Shown: one piece after another, positions 1 to 12,996 of the stretch
Position numbering within the stretch: the first letter of the stretch is position 1
Layout: each line of letters begins with the position of its first letter
Assembly: GCF_036370855.1 (NCBI RefSeq)
Contig: NC_088130.1
Coordinates: 13,049,543-13,113,542 of the forward strand
Reading direction: 5' to 3'
DNA length: 64,000 nt
Source: Dromaius novaehollandiae
Lineage: Eukaryota > Chordata > Aves > Casuariiformes > Dromaiidae
Program-made: the position numbers and the translations under genes
Notes under the pieces: generated by a model
Databases searched by the model: none
What the model was told of the DNA's origin: nothing
The model's input: only the letters and a program-made list of their open reading frames with translations

Positions 1-3000
1 GAGTACTAAATGTATCTATACATTTGTTTAGCTACTAAGTGACATCTTAATAGCCCCCCCTTGACTTAATATGAACTTGCATGACTTTTCCAGATAGATG
101 ACCCTGCTCTCATCTTACAACTGTTCTTCCTCTTCATTGCAAATTGCAGCACTCGAATCTCATGTAATTTCCCCTCAGAGAACAGATATTTTGTAGCTCT
201 TCTAAGAATGATCCTGACTAGAAACAGATCTTTCTCTGCTTTTTGCAGAAATATAACAATATTTTGTTCCACTATTAAGTTCCCCTGGCAATGCAGGACA
301 CTACAAACAAACAAATGAACAGATAGGTTTCTGCTTCTAAGACCTTATAACCTTGGGATGACACTACACAGTGAAAAGTTGCAAATTACGGATGTGTACA
401 AGGAGGAAGAGTTACTGTGGCTGGGCAGATATGCTTAATGTCAGGTATCTTTTTAAGTATTTTTTTTATTTTGATTTCTAACAAGAAATCAGGTACATTT
501 ATTTTGCTGAAGAACTGAAGGCCAAAAGAGCTGGTAGTGAAGAAAGGTTGAAAAATGGAAGGGAGTCTTGTGAAAAACAGACCAAAAAGTGTAGAGGTGC
601 ACAAAGAGCAGACTCTAGCCTGATGTTCTAGTTGTCTCAGTGCTCAGAAGCTTAGGATTACTTGTGAGAGAGGAACAAAAAGGAGTATCTCCCAGTGCAC
701 AACATAGTCTAGCGTGCCAGCTTTACTACTTGTGAGTCACGGTCAGAGAAACGATTAATAAGCCAGAGGCAAAAGCAGATTTATTAAGGGATCCATGAAG
801 GAGACAGTGATAAGTTTCAACTTAAGAAAGAAGATTGGGAGCTTCTGTATGGCCCTCAAAGAGGTAATTAACAGATTAGAGTAAAATGGAAGAAAACGGA
901 TTCTTAAAATGCATTTGCTGCAGTTCGAGCCCCAGCTCCCAGCAACTGCCAAGTTTTACAGCGGCTTTGGGAATATTTCTCTTCAAAAGTCACAGCGCAG
1001 AGTTACAGATGCATATGCACTGAAAGGGAATGCAAAGCTGTCTGTTTGTGCTCTCACTGAGGTAATGAGAAGCGGATCTGGCTATACTTAACCTATAATG
1101 GGAAAATATTCAGTGTGTAAACAAAGAATCCTAAATTTCCTACTGCAGTCCTTTCTAACATTTTTTATGTCTTTTTAGCTTCTTTCAGTAGTTAGATATA
1201 CACAATTCTCTTTGATTCTAATCTGTATCTGAGTCCACAGTAGTGGAATCTTCACCTTAAACCTTTCCTTATCTTTATTAACATTGTAAGTTTTAGATTG
1301 CATGTATTTTCAAGAAACTCACTCCTTTCCCCCCTGCTCCTCCCCTTGACCGGTTTCTTTTTTGCCTTATGGTTTGGTAAAAGTGTTTATACTTACAATA
1401 TGCTGAATTAATACAAAACTCCAGGTGGAACTCAGATGTAACCAGCATTTTGCTTAGTTTTGAGATGAAATGGTAATTTTTTCTTGGCAATGATGGGAAA
1501 GGAGTGGTTTCATGCAACCCTCATCCTGAGCAAAACAGCTATGAACTTATATTGGTTATGAAAGACTAAATTCTGTCTGCCACAGCCTGCAAAACTTCTG
1601 TGTCAGTGGAGTTTGGCAAGCTAACTAAACAAGGAAGGGTAGCAATATTTTAATTTTTCTAGCCCAACTTATAACTTTAGCTGTATGCAACCTGTTTTTC
1701 AGGGAAAAACTGTAAGGAATCAATAGAAACTTCTACCTTCTATAGCTGTCCCCTGCCTCTGGCTCATTTTTGCTTCTCTGCCTTCTCCAGAATCTGCTGA
1801 TTGTTCAGGTGAATTTTATTTTATTACTATCATTAACATCACTCCAGAATACAACCTTGGTTATCATCCAGATAATGCATAATTCTTAGAATTTTTTGTG
1901 AGTTTAGTATAAGCATGATTATTGTGCATAAGGCATAACGTTGTCACTCACCACCAAAGCAACAAGTCAGAAGTATGAGGCAGCTTATGTATTTGACAAG
2001 CCTCAGCAGGATCTTGAAAAACGCATTGAAATCTTGTAAGCATACACCGATTTTTCCTAAGAATAAGAAACCTTGATGTTCTCTGTTCTCATATTCTTCC
2101 TTACGCAAAGCGACAGAACCAAGAAGTTTTTTGAATTACTATGCCAGCTAATAATTGCAGCAGCCAAACCAAAATAAATCTCATTTTATTTTAAAGCTTA
2201 AAAAAATATTAAGCTCCTCAAACATTTGTTATAAAGGTCTGAATTTATTTCTTTTCTTGGAACACTGAGGCAGCAGCAGCCAGAATATGTTACACACAAA
2301 TGGCGATAAAATGGGGTTTATTTACACTCTTAATTATATAGATTACCAGTGGCCCAAATCCACTGATGATCAGAACAAGCTTTGCAGCATTAGCCTACTT
2401 AAAGTTGCCTGAAATATAATCAGAATAGGATGAAATATACAATGTGAGATTGAAAGGTACTTTCACTGTTTAATGTGTTTGTGAAAAGAAAAACAGCAAT
2501 CAAAAAAAAATCAAATCAAAAATAAAGATTAGAATCACAAGGAGAAAAATGGTTTTGTTGCTCTAATTTTCTTATAAATTGTTTGGTAATCAGAAAATAT
2601 TTGCAGCCATTTTTTTTCTCATAATTACATTTTGGGGGGCTATACAATTTCTGGGTTAAATATTCTCATTCTTTAGAGAAAGGATTTTTTTTCCTTTGTC
2701 CAATTATCCTCTTAGAAGGGAGGTGAAACAAAGGTATTGAATCAATCAATCAAAAAAAAAGTGGGTGTAGTTCTGTCCATCTCTGCTATACTCTACATGT
2801 ATGTGCAAATGCACACACCTCACACATCCACAAAACATGTTTGTTCACAGTAGTTCTAATTTTAGATGAACAAGTTAATAATGTCACACACCACATGCAG
2901 GGATGTGGTTTTCACTGTAAGCATGGCTCCTTCCAAGATTTACTGTAGCTGGTCTTGCATTTGTAAATCCAGTGGATAACATTTTTCTGTAACAAAGCAG

Positions 3001-3514
3001 GAAATTAGTTCCCCAAATGTATTCTATTTATCTGATTTCTTGTATGAGGAAGTTATTATCTTTTTCATTCCTGAGTTGAAGGGATCTTACAGAAATGACT
3101 AATACACTTCAAATTTGCCACAACAGATATTCCTTTTTAAATGTTATTATTTAGCTAAATGGTACACAGGACTTAAAACTACTCCTTCTCAAGACAATGG
3201 GAAAGTTCTCAATGGCATTCAGTGGGAGCTAGACTAATCACATCATCTTTCTTAAAATCATAGTCGAGCATTTTAGTTGTTAATTCTCACTTACCAGCGA
3301 TGCTAATGAGTAGCATATGTACATTAGTACAATACTCCTATCAACAAACACATGAGAATTGGATTATAACCATGACAAAGTACGTGAAGAATGGGAATTA
3401 CAAATGACAAGCTAATGCGGTCAACTCACTATATCTAAACTTGAAATTAAGATGTGAACAACAAGACAGGGATAATATCAATCTTACTAATTACCTTAAT
3501 AAAAGGAGAGTAGA

Positions 3515-3640
3515 TTCTACCAACAGGGAAACAGAGACAGTTTATGATTTGTTGCAAAAGTTTTATGCTATACTGGGACTTGGATTCTGAGTCCTATCCC
3601 CCATAGCACGTGTATGCTCAGCTCCACAACTTGGTTAAAG
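3515..3640 (-). repeat. MIR-like ancient SINE fragment, reverse orientation
   Basis: Read on the + strand, the segment runs in the order of a reverse-complement MIR element. It has a GGGAAACAGAGACAG block at 3526-3540, like the MIR 'gaaactgaggcacagag' block. A decayed middle follows, then TATACTGGGACTTGGATTC around 3569-3587, like 'ctgggattcgaaccc', and finally an AGCACGTG segment. The match was made by eye against the remembered consensus. The copy is strongly diverged, as expected for a family active before birds and mammals split. Confidence 0.45.
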
Positions 3641-4673
3641 TCCACTTTTCATTATGAACATCACCAGATGGTGACAGCATCCACGAAAGCCTCCCTGAAC
3701 TCAGTAAACAGAGAGATCTTGCCTAGTGTTAGATGTTTGTTTGTTTAAGTTAAACCAAATCACTGGGAAATAAGGGAGCTGGAAATCCATCAAAATCTTC
3801 CTTTGGCATTATAATACTAGGAAAATACTTGAATGTCGCAGCTAATTTGGAAATAACCATAAGATGAATCACTCTGCCAAGTTATTTTTTGTTTCTGATA
3901 ACTTATATACAAGCATGGTACTTTCCTGGCATTCCTTATTTCACTTCAAATTTTTTAACGGTGAGCTCTGATCCAAATATTTCTTACCCATGTGAGTAGC
4001 TTCCAGCAAACTCTGTAGGAACTTTCTGGGAATAATCATGCTAAAATCAAGTCCAGGAAGAGATAGAAGTCCTGTTATTGACTCCACATTAGCTTTTATT
4101 CTAAGTTCAGTAGAGATCCTTTTGATTTCTCCTACCACAAGCAAGTTTCAAATCATACCCCAGCTGTAAGGGGAAAGTGCACTCCCTCTCAAGTGAGAAG
4201 GCTGTTCTCACATCCACTGTGCAGATCCTATGGCCCTATATATCCTACACAAAAAAATAAATCTTGAAAAAATACTGCAAGTTATAATAATGCTGCATAT
4301 TAATGTCAAATACAAACATTAAAAATAATAAAAATTGGTACAAGCAAATTATGGAATATGTATTTGGAAAACTTTTTTTAAATCAAAAAAGAGGTAGATT
4401 AAATATCCCTCTGACATTTTTTTTAGTTGTACATTAAATGGTTTTTAGGTGCTCTTTAAAACTTCAGAAGTAGAAAGAGGGTTATTTTCACATGTGAGGC
4501 TCATAACTGAAGAACACAATCACTACACACAGACTTATAAAGCACACGTAGCAATTATGTAAAATCAGTTGAGGCTGTCTAAATCTTGGCTTTGAAACAA
4601 AGGTTCATGGAGGAGATGCTGAAAACTACTTGGCAGCGATTGCTGCTAACAATGCAGGTTAATAATTAGCATT

Positions 4674-4735
4674 GGGCCTGATTCTGATCTAACTCAGGCT
4701 AGTTTTGCACTTCTATGAAGTCCATTGATTTGTAG
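4674..4735 (+). repeat. Relic resembling an old amniote interspersed repeat
   Basis: The segment starts with GGGCCTGATTCTGATCT and continues to a GAAGTCCATTGA block. That layout recalls a dispersed repeat that is abundant in turtle and crocodile DNA and survives as diverged copies in birds. The assignment rests on remembered sequence only, and I do not know the formal family name. Confidence 0.35.
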
Positions 4736-6196
4736 CAAGTTATTCATGACATTCACTGATAAGAGCTTTTATCTGTAACCTGTGGCATAAATCTGCCTCC
4801 TTATTCACAAGCAACTATTTGAGGAAACTTTAGACTATTTCATTACATATTTTCAAAAAAATAAATGAATAAATGTATCTGGTTTAATATTTAACAGAAA
4901 GGCAGGAATAAATTTGTCATCATGACTCAGGCAAATTACCTCCACTTAACGTTACGCTTCTACAGCATAAATTAAGGACAAATATAACAGTATTCCAGAA
5001 AAATATTCTAAATGTCAAAAACATTCTTTGCTTCCAAGACAGGCATGAAGTCTCTGAAATTATAATGGCAAAAACTGCGCTCATATTTATTTGCTGGTAA
5101 GATGTTGCTGTGGTGATACTGTTCTTTTATTAGTTCTCATTTATTACAGCCCACATGCAATATTCTTTCCACAGTTTTCTCAAAGCACTATTGCGAAAGA
5201 GATATAAATTTCAATTAAATTTCAGAAAATAGTTAAAAAAAGCAACAGACCAGTAATAATTTTTTAATTGAATAATATCCTGTTGACATGAAAACTAGTT
5301 TAGCCTGAGTGAAAAACACATACTTTTGTCAGTTGCTAATTTATGAATGGACGGTTTCTATGACCTTAATTTTGCAAATATTTGATGCCATGATAGAAGA
5401 TAAGGAGGAATGAGCAGAGCAGGAAAAATTCTATTGATATAAAAGACACTGTTTAGAACTGTATGTTCCATATTTTAGGGTAAACACATGCAGAAGCAGA
5501 CCATTAAGATTCACAGTTACATTTTTCATAGGTATGGTTTATCTCTCTCTCGTGAAAATTGACCTTTGTATGTACATTTCTGAGGCATCAGACTATAGTG
5601 TTATTTGCATTTGTTGCTCTCTTCACAGACACAATGATCTGTTTTATTTTTCTGTCAGTTCTTTGATGATAAATTCAAAAAGGGAGAAAAACAATCACAT
5701 GTCATTTCAATCTAAGGGAACTTAATACATTAAATGTTACTAAATATTCCTGCAACTTTTAGGAAGTGCTGTAATGCTGAAGTAGTTAGTACCTAACCAT
5801 CTAATTTGTTTTATAAAGGAAATTGCTTCCTATGGCTGAAACAGGTTCTGCAGCTAACCTTTTTAAAAAAATGGTGTTAAAATTTCCTGGAATTATTACT
5901 CTATTCTCTCTCATTGTCCCACAATATTTCTAGTTCATTTTAACATTCTCCTTTTGTTTTTTTCCTTGGTGTTGTTTTTGTGATGGTCCTAAAATCATTA
6001 TTTTATACTGAAATTGTCCTACATATGGAGATATGGTGTCTGTCCTCAAAATTAATACACGTTAAGAAATGTATGAACTAGAGATCAGGAAGAATCAGTG
6101 TCCAGGTGATAGGAAGGGGGATGAGCATTCTGAAAACATGTGGTTGTTTAGATGGATCTATGTGCTTCCAGGAAAGTATTTTGCCCTAACTAAACC

Positions 6197-6220
6197 CTAG
6201 ATTTTAAACTAGATTTTAAA
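6197..6220. repeat. 12-base perfect tandem doublet
   Basis: The unit CTAGATTTTAAA occurs twice in a row without mismatch (6197-6208 and 6209-6220). It is a small replication-slippage type duplication with no evident function. Confidence 0.7.
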
Positions 6221-9200
6221 TAACTAGTCCTGGACTCCCAGTCAATCTTTTAAAGAGCAAAGGCTCTCCTGCACAGAGGATACGTTTATCTTCTCCTGAG
6301 GGCCAGGAAGGGGCTATATCCATGGAAGGGATACTGTTTGTCTCTAATGTTGTTAAGCTTTATTCAGAGATTATTACAGCTCCGGAAGCAATATAAAAGT
6401 TCATAAAAGGTAAACAGGAAGTCATCTCCCTAAGTTTGGGGGAAAAAAAACAAAAAGTGAGACCTGTCTCACCTCACTCTAGATATCTCCAATAAGATGT
6501 TTGTATCTGAATTAGTTGTCTAGACTCCCTTTACAGTCACCAGCAACAATTAGGCACCCCTAGGATTGTATTTGGCTGATCTAAACGAGGTGCCTCCCTC
6601 ACAGTGTAAGGAATTGTGCTCTGAAGGGGCCCGTTTCTCACCACTGATTATGGAGGAATGCTGCATGCTTAGCACAGATGTGGACAGCTGTGTTTGAGTT
6701 ACCTACATTTGCTCAAGCGAGCCCCATGCGGATGGGCTAATCATGACGAATCATGTCAACTCAGCTCAGCAAAACTAGAAGGATTGGGACTACGGCTAGT
6801 TTTCTAAAGGTAGTTTTTGACTGGTTCTACTGCAGCCTATATGATTTGCAGAGTCTCCAGTCCACCAGGTAACCTTGCTGTCCCTGTGCTTGGGGGTTAC
6901 TGGGTATCTGCACTGCTGCCCACACTATAAATATGGATTGTGGACTTTGCATACTGAGACCCAAGTTTCCTTCTAGGTACTTTGTTCTCTCTTGCTCTGT
7001 CTATACTTTCCTGCCTGTTGTGAAAGGATATACAGTGAAAAGCTGAAATATTTGTTGCTATGTCTGTTTAAAGGTCTGCATTCTGCATACAGAATACAGA
7101 GTCGAGAAGGGAGTTTCTGATCTGTGAATGAAATTAGAAGAAACAATATTGTTCTGCTAGTAGATGGGTCTCTTTCTGAATGAGAAAGTATTATATTGTG
7201 GTTACCTATCACCTTCTATATAGGAACAGAGGGGACACATTGTCCCTCTTTGCAGAAAGTGTCTTGGGCCAAAAGTGTCAATACTGGATTCAGCAGAGAA
7301 TAAGCCTCACTATGGCTTCTGCACAAGCATCCCAAGCACAGATGGCAAAAAGTTATTCAATATCTTTTGATACCAAGATTACAAAATAAGTAGCACTAGT
7401 TTTTCTACTTCTTACTCTGCCTCTGCCCTTGTTTTAGAGAGCCAATGCAAGTTAACCCTGGCCATTACTGGAGCAAAGGTGTTTGCATGACTCAGCCAAA
7501 CAATAGCTAGCATGCTATGTGCTCCGACTTGTTTGTGGAGGCATTATCAAGAAATATCTTCCGGCACATTTCTTCATACGCTGTTATCTTCTATGTAGCA
7601 ACAGGGAAAGATTTTTCACTAAATAAATAAAATATGTTAAAACTCAAATATATACTTATTCATCTGTCAGCTGCTGCACTCCAGGAGTTTGTACCTTATG
7701 GACATTTTATAATGAATAAAGAACAGTTGTACGCAGAGATATCAATATTTATATAACAGGAATGCTTGGATTTTCAGAAATGCAGCATACCTAGTATGCT
7801 GCAAAAGTCAAAGGAATTTGCTCAATTGCCTTGAAAATTTGGTCATTTTCACTTGAATACTTCAATCTCAAAATTAGAGTTATCAGAGCTTTTAAATCCC
7901 AATGTCCTTTGGCCTTTCAGTTTAAACTACAAAATTCACATCAGTTCTGACCAGTTTCTAATATGGCTGCCTTTCCACAGCAATCTAAATAGTGACCACT
8001 CTTTCTGTTCAATAGTCTTTGATGGGATATCAGAAGAAAGATTAACAAAGTGAATAAAAGATTTTAGAGTGAAGGTCCAGTGATTTCATGAATATCATTG
8101 ATTACCACTTTTTTTAAAACATATTTTGGTGCTTTTGAAATTTGTTTCTTCCACCCTTTTTGTCAGTTCTACAAGAGGATCTATATGAATCACCAAATCA
8201 TTTCCGTTCTTGACTCCCTGGGTAACATAAGTTTGGAAGAAGTGGTTCGGCTAATTATGATTTTGAATAACATTGATATTGTCTCAATGGAGATTTTTCA
8301 AGTGATTTTTCATGATAAAATTTTGCAAGGTAAAAATGTGCTTTAAACATTAGAGACTTGTCTAAATGCAGCACAGATGATACAACACTGCTACCAAACT
8401 GTGGAGTGCATCAGATGATTCAGTTCATTTCCTATTCCAGGGGACATTTGACAACAGCACTTAAAGCCACTACGTTAGGCTGTTCACCTGAAATGTTTTG
8501 AATTATAACAATTACAACTTTTTGGAAGTTGCTTAGACCATTATACCACTTTCTAGAAGGCATAAGAGTTATGCAGCTCAAGGAGTAATTTTGGTAGATC
8601 ATCAGATGTCAAAAACATGCAATTAGGACCATTCCCAGAACATGACAACAACTGAAAGTAGAGAACATCTACTGTCTGTTTCCCTGCAATAAAATCCTTA
8701 CACTGTCCTACATTAAAGGTAGTGCAAGCTAAATATATGCAGTCTTATCTGATCTACCTAGATTTTAGCATGTCTAGTAGAAGATAATAGTTAGATGTCT
8801 TTAATGATCAAATATATGCATTCTGAAGGGCATACACTCCTTTCTATAGAAACTATGGCCAGAATGTCTTACTGCTGTGATCACAATCTCAGCATTACAC
8901 AAAGAGTAAGTCACCTGTCCCCTATGCTGGAGAACGGAGGCACACAGACTGTGGGAACTGGGAAGACGATTGGCACTGATTCAAGAAAAAAAATAGAAAA
9001 GAAAAAAAACCAAAAAGAAATAGACTGTTTTGAAAAGAGACAAGTTTGTGTCTATTCCCATAACAGCTTTTAAATGAATACCTGTGAAATAGATCTTTTC
9101 AAATAACATGACATAATTCAAAAGTAAATATTTCTATATCAAATGCTGGAAGGGGGAGTTCTGTAACAATTATATAGCTTTCACACTGTGTCCTGCCTGA

Positions 9201-12200
9201 CATAAACTAATGCGAAAATACCAAGCAGAACCCTAAACCTTAGCTCATGGCTTCTGGTGCAGAAGCCTGGCAGAGATGACACAGGACCTACAGGACTCTC
9301 CTGAACTGACATCCTGGGGTAGGTAAGGCATTTCAGATAGTACTAGTATTGCATTTAGGGAAGTGAATCCAGTGACAGGTTGCCTCTGGGTGATATCATT
9401 AGCTGACACACTGATTTCATTAGTTGAAGATTTCTGGCTGACCCAACTGAAAACTTTGCCTTAGCCTGTGTGCTACTGGCTATTAAGTGATATCTCATGT
9501 GCAGACCATGCTAGTACAATGAATCACAAGAGTATAGGCCAAATCTGCTTCAAGCCAAATAACTCGCCCATCTAGATTTCGATCAAAAAGCAACTGCTAA
9601 CAACATTGGTAATATCTCACTGTATTGCCACATCTGAGGAGAAAGGTAAAGTTCATCCAGTCCAGATCAGTTGTTTTAGCACCTCCAGTGTCCTGCAGCA
9701 GGGAGGTTCATTACTTAATTACAACTTGTATGAAGAATCATCTACTTTTCTTTGTTCTTCCTTGATCATGTATTAAATAGAGGAAATCAGTAGGTTTAAA
9801 CCAGGAGTAAAGTTATGCATTAAAGAGTAGAAAGCACTATCACACAGTTACATATGATATCGTGTATTTCTTCAAGGTGTAGAGTGGCAAAGAAAATGGC
9901 TCTTACCTTAACAATGAAAAGATAACAATAAGTATCAATCAAGACAATAACCAAAAGAAGAGAAAAAATCAGATGGAATCTAAAGTCTTCAATGTTAGAT
10001 AGAAAATATTGTCAACAAAACTATGTAAACTTCCATATATAATAATATCTGTAATATCTGAGTGTTGTTTAATCCACCAGCTGAAAAGAAGAGTAGAGGC
10101 TGCTAAATTGAAGCTCACATCTTTATTTTGGTGAAATGCGTGACAGTAATGTTGCAGAATGGGGGAAAAAACCTCAGAGAATGAAACCAAAGGAAGCTGT
10201 AATAAACAGGCAGACAGGAAGTGAGGAAAGGGAAATCATATCTACACTGGGCCAGAAACAATGCTAGGCTGAAAGTGAATAGGAAAGTTGTTGGATGAGA
10301 ATGGGATGATCATGAACAACTACTCTTAGTAACAGAATTTCCTGGAAAAGGGAGGGGAGTCAGGCATTCATAGATGTGAGAAGACAGAGAAGTTAAAGGA
10401 ATTATTGACATTAATGGTAATGCAAGGAACAAGTTTCAGCAGATAATGTCAGACAATAGGACAAGCAAAGAGGTCAAGATAGCAACTAATCTTTTTAAGA
10501 GATGAGACTTTTTAACAATGTACAAGGTCTAGAGAAAAAAGAAAGGAGTCACTGGAAGTGTACTAGTGAAGGTGATTCATGCAATCCAAGAGTGAAAGAA
10601 GGAAACAAAAAGGAGAAAAAAGAGGGTAAAATAAGTGTTAAATGAATGAATGGTGTGGAAAATAAAGCAATGTTTACCAGAATGTTTGGAAAAGTTGAAA
10701 CTTTTCACCCAGGGTAGTATCTCTAAAGCCTGTCTGATGAGATTTCAGGCTCTCCTCACCGACATGGAAAGGGGATAAATGCCATTGTTTCTCAGAGAAG
10801 TTATCTTAATTCACTTGTGGTTCAATCATTAAAAAAAAAAAATCAGGAATGTAGTAGTGCCTAAAAAAATGAGAATGCATTTAGGAGGATCTCACTTGGG
10901 AGAAAGAATTTTTTGTTTGTTTGAAAGCTTGAAACCAGGCAATTCCACTGATCCCTGTGTTATAGTTCCAGTTAAATTCAGTTTAAGTCATGCAAATCTG
11001 AGCGATTAGCAGGTGATCTAACTGGAGACCAAATCTTTGTGGGTTAATGGAGAAATAAGTAACAGGAAGACTATTATAAAGATTAGAGTTTAGTATCTAA
11101 ATCAGAAATTTGCATGGAAATAACAAAAAGGCCCCAGAAGTGCTTAATAAAAATAGCACTGAAAAGCTATTTTGCAGATGAAAGTGTGATCATACAATGA
11201 AAATGCTTACACATCTTTATTGAACAAATCCTATTTAGACACTGTTTTTTCTTGAGGCTCAAGGACATTCTTTAAGGCAGGCAGACACTGTAACGCAAAA
11301 TGTTAAGATCAGCAAGAGATCAATACAGCACTTTTGAATGTATCATTCTACTTTACGATGTCTTGAGCCAGCCAGTTGATGAAGATGAAGGATGCATCCA
11401 GAAGGAAGTTACTGAGCTGGTAGCCTTAGAAATCATGGCATTACAGAGATGAGAACTGGAGCCCTTTGTTCGCATGAAAGAGTGGATGGATGAAACTTGT
11501 TCAGGTCCCCAAAGCCCTTTACATCTCACTGGGAGAAAGTTATTCTGAGAATAGAACCATCTCTTTTCCAGAAATTACTCTGAGTTTTCTCAGGGCCAGA
11601 AACTCTTGCTACAATCATCTGTCCAAACACAAAAATCATTGATGAGAATTATAGCATGCTCTTTAATTCAGAAAGTATGTTACATATAGCTAATGCATTG
11701 TAAGATTAATCTCATGATACGTCTTATATCATCCATTAGTTAAAAGCAACAAAGCCTCCATTGCCAGATGGTTTAGATGAGTCCTGATACAAGAATTAAC
11801 TGATCTCAGTGAGTTCTTCAAGCATCTGTGTAGCCTCAATGAAAGCAATAACACCATTTCTCTTTATTTCTATGGCTCAAATCCTTTGTGCATATATAAA
11901 AATCTCAGCATACAAAAATAAGTGTTAATTCAGGAAAAAATATCCCAGTTTGTTCTGTGATATCATTTTTCAGAAAAGGTAGAACTTCATGAAGAAAGGA
12001 GTTTCCTATGCTTTATAAAGAGACCTGCCTGTACCAAAGGTATGCTTCTCAGTGAATAGTCAGAACCAGCCATACGTGCACCAGTGAATTCCACCTTTGG
12101 TAGAAAGGTTCTGTCTATTAAATAATTCATTTGAAGGGCACAAACCCAGATTTTTCAAGGGGAACTACAATAAAAATTCTGTCCTTACAATCAGCAGTGC

Positions 12201-12750
12201 TATCTGGAAAAAAAAATAATAAGCCTTTGCTTGGTTTTACTCACAAAGGCTTTTCTGGATCAATCAATTTTGTCCCACCTTCACATTACTTGAAAAGCAC
12301 AGGAGGACCTTTGTATTACCATAGTCATCCCTTATCTCTGTGATCTACACAGCAGGTATTAATTACAGGAATTATAATTTACTCTGAACATACTATAGCA
12401 CAACCTAGAGTGGCTGTTTTTTTAGTGAATGCTTTGCAGCTCTGCGAATTATTTTTGCTAGCTCTACAGCGAGGGCTTAGTTTGTACCCAGAGATAGCAA
12501 GTCTGTCTTTACCTCCAGAACCGCCTTCAAGAAAGCGAAGAACTCCACTTAAAATCTGCGGACCCGCCTACTGAAAGCAAGCAATTTTACTGGTAAGACT
12601 ATGTTTCCCAGCAAGAAATGTGTTGTGTCTGGGTAGGCAGATTGGTACAGCAGAATTTGCTTTGTCGAGGTCTCGGCTTGGCGAAAACACTGTTGCTCTT
12701 GGTCTTAAAAATAAGTAGTGTCATTTTCTCTTTGCAATGAATTCTTTCAT

Positions 12751-12755
12751 CCAAT
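12751..12755 (+). promoter_or_regulatory. CCAAT box of the ALDH1A1 promoter
   Basis: CCAAT in the context ATCCAATCAC lies about 70 bases before the predicted transcription start, the usual distance for an NF-Y type site. As far as I recall, mammalian ALDH1A1 promoters also depend on a proximal CCAAT box. Binding here is inferred, not shown. Confidence 0.55.
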
Positions 12756-12766
12756 CACATTCCTGT

Positions 12767-12774
12767 ATGCAAAT
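12767..12774 (+). promoter_or_regulatory. Octamer motif ATGCAAAT
   Basis: A perfect POU/Oct octamer (ATGCAAAT) sits between the CCAAT box and the TATA-like box, 12 bases after CCAAT. An exact 8-base match in this position is suggestive. A role for an octamer-binding factor is inference. Confidence 0.5.
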
Positions 12775-12792
12775 ATACTATAGCTGGTACAG

Positions 12793-12800
12793 ATAAAAAA
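12793..12800 (+). promoter_or_regulatory. TATA-like box of ALDH1A1
   Basis: GATAAAAAAG gives a TATA-type core (ATAAAAAA). An initiator-like TCAGTC at 12821-12826 places its A (12823) about 30 bases downstream, which is correct TATA spacing. No other TATA-like site near the start codon fits as well. Confidence 0.5.
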
Positions 12801-12822
12801 GCACAAATAAAGCTAAAGGCTC

Positions 12823-12906
12823 AGTCAGGACAAAAATCCCTGCACTTCCCTGATACCTCATTTCACCTGCGTTTCAGGAGCTTCCCCAAACTTCTCAACC
12901 GAAAAT
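12823..12906 (+). other. ALDH1A1: Predicted 5' UTR of ALDH1A1
   Basis: The UTR is about 84 bases if transcription starts at the initiator-like A at 12823. It holds no ATG, so the first AUG of the mRNA is the ALDH1A1 start. That AUG has A at -3, a favourable context. The exact 5' end is predicted from TATA spacing only. Confidence 0.45.
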
Positions 12907-12996
12907 ATGAAGAAACAAGGCTCGGACAGCAATCCCGCTCCGGTTAACCCAGCATTGCCAGAACCACTCAAAGATTTAAAGATTAAGTACACCAAG
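12907..12996 (+). CDS. ALDH1A1: ALDH1A1 coding exon 1 (residues 1-30)
   Basis: Thirty codons begin [12 protein letters not shown] and end LKIKYTK, followed by donor GTTAGT. The N-terminal arm is poorly conserved among ALDH1 proteins, and this longer form is typical of birds. The exon ends in phase 0. The start is fixed by the avian N-terminus, the lack of any upstream ATG in the predicted UTR and the promoter just upstream. Confidence 0.95.

Larger units (their letters stand above)
1..12750. other. Upstream intergenic region without a recognised gene
   Basis: This 12.7 kb stretch is AT-rich and has no open frame longer than about 92 codons. None of the frames reads like a known protein, and none pairs with convincing splice sites. 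Two old repeats are listed separately (3515-3640 and 4674-4735). There are short homopolymer runs and a 12-base tandem doublet at 6197-6220. It presumably holds distal regulatory DNA of the downstream gene, but nothing visible proves that. If chicken gene order is kept, ANXA1 would lie further upstream, outside the window. Confidence 0.7.
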
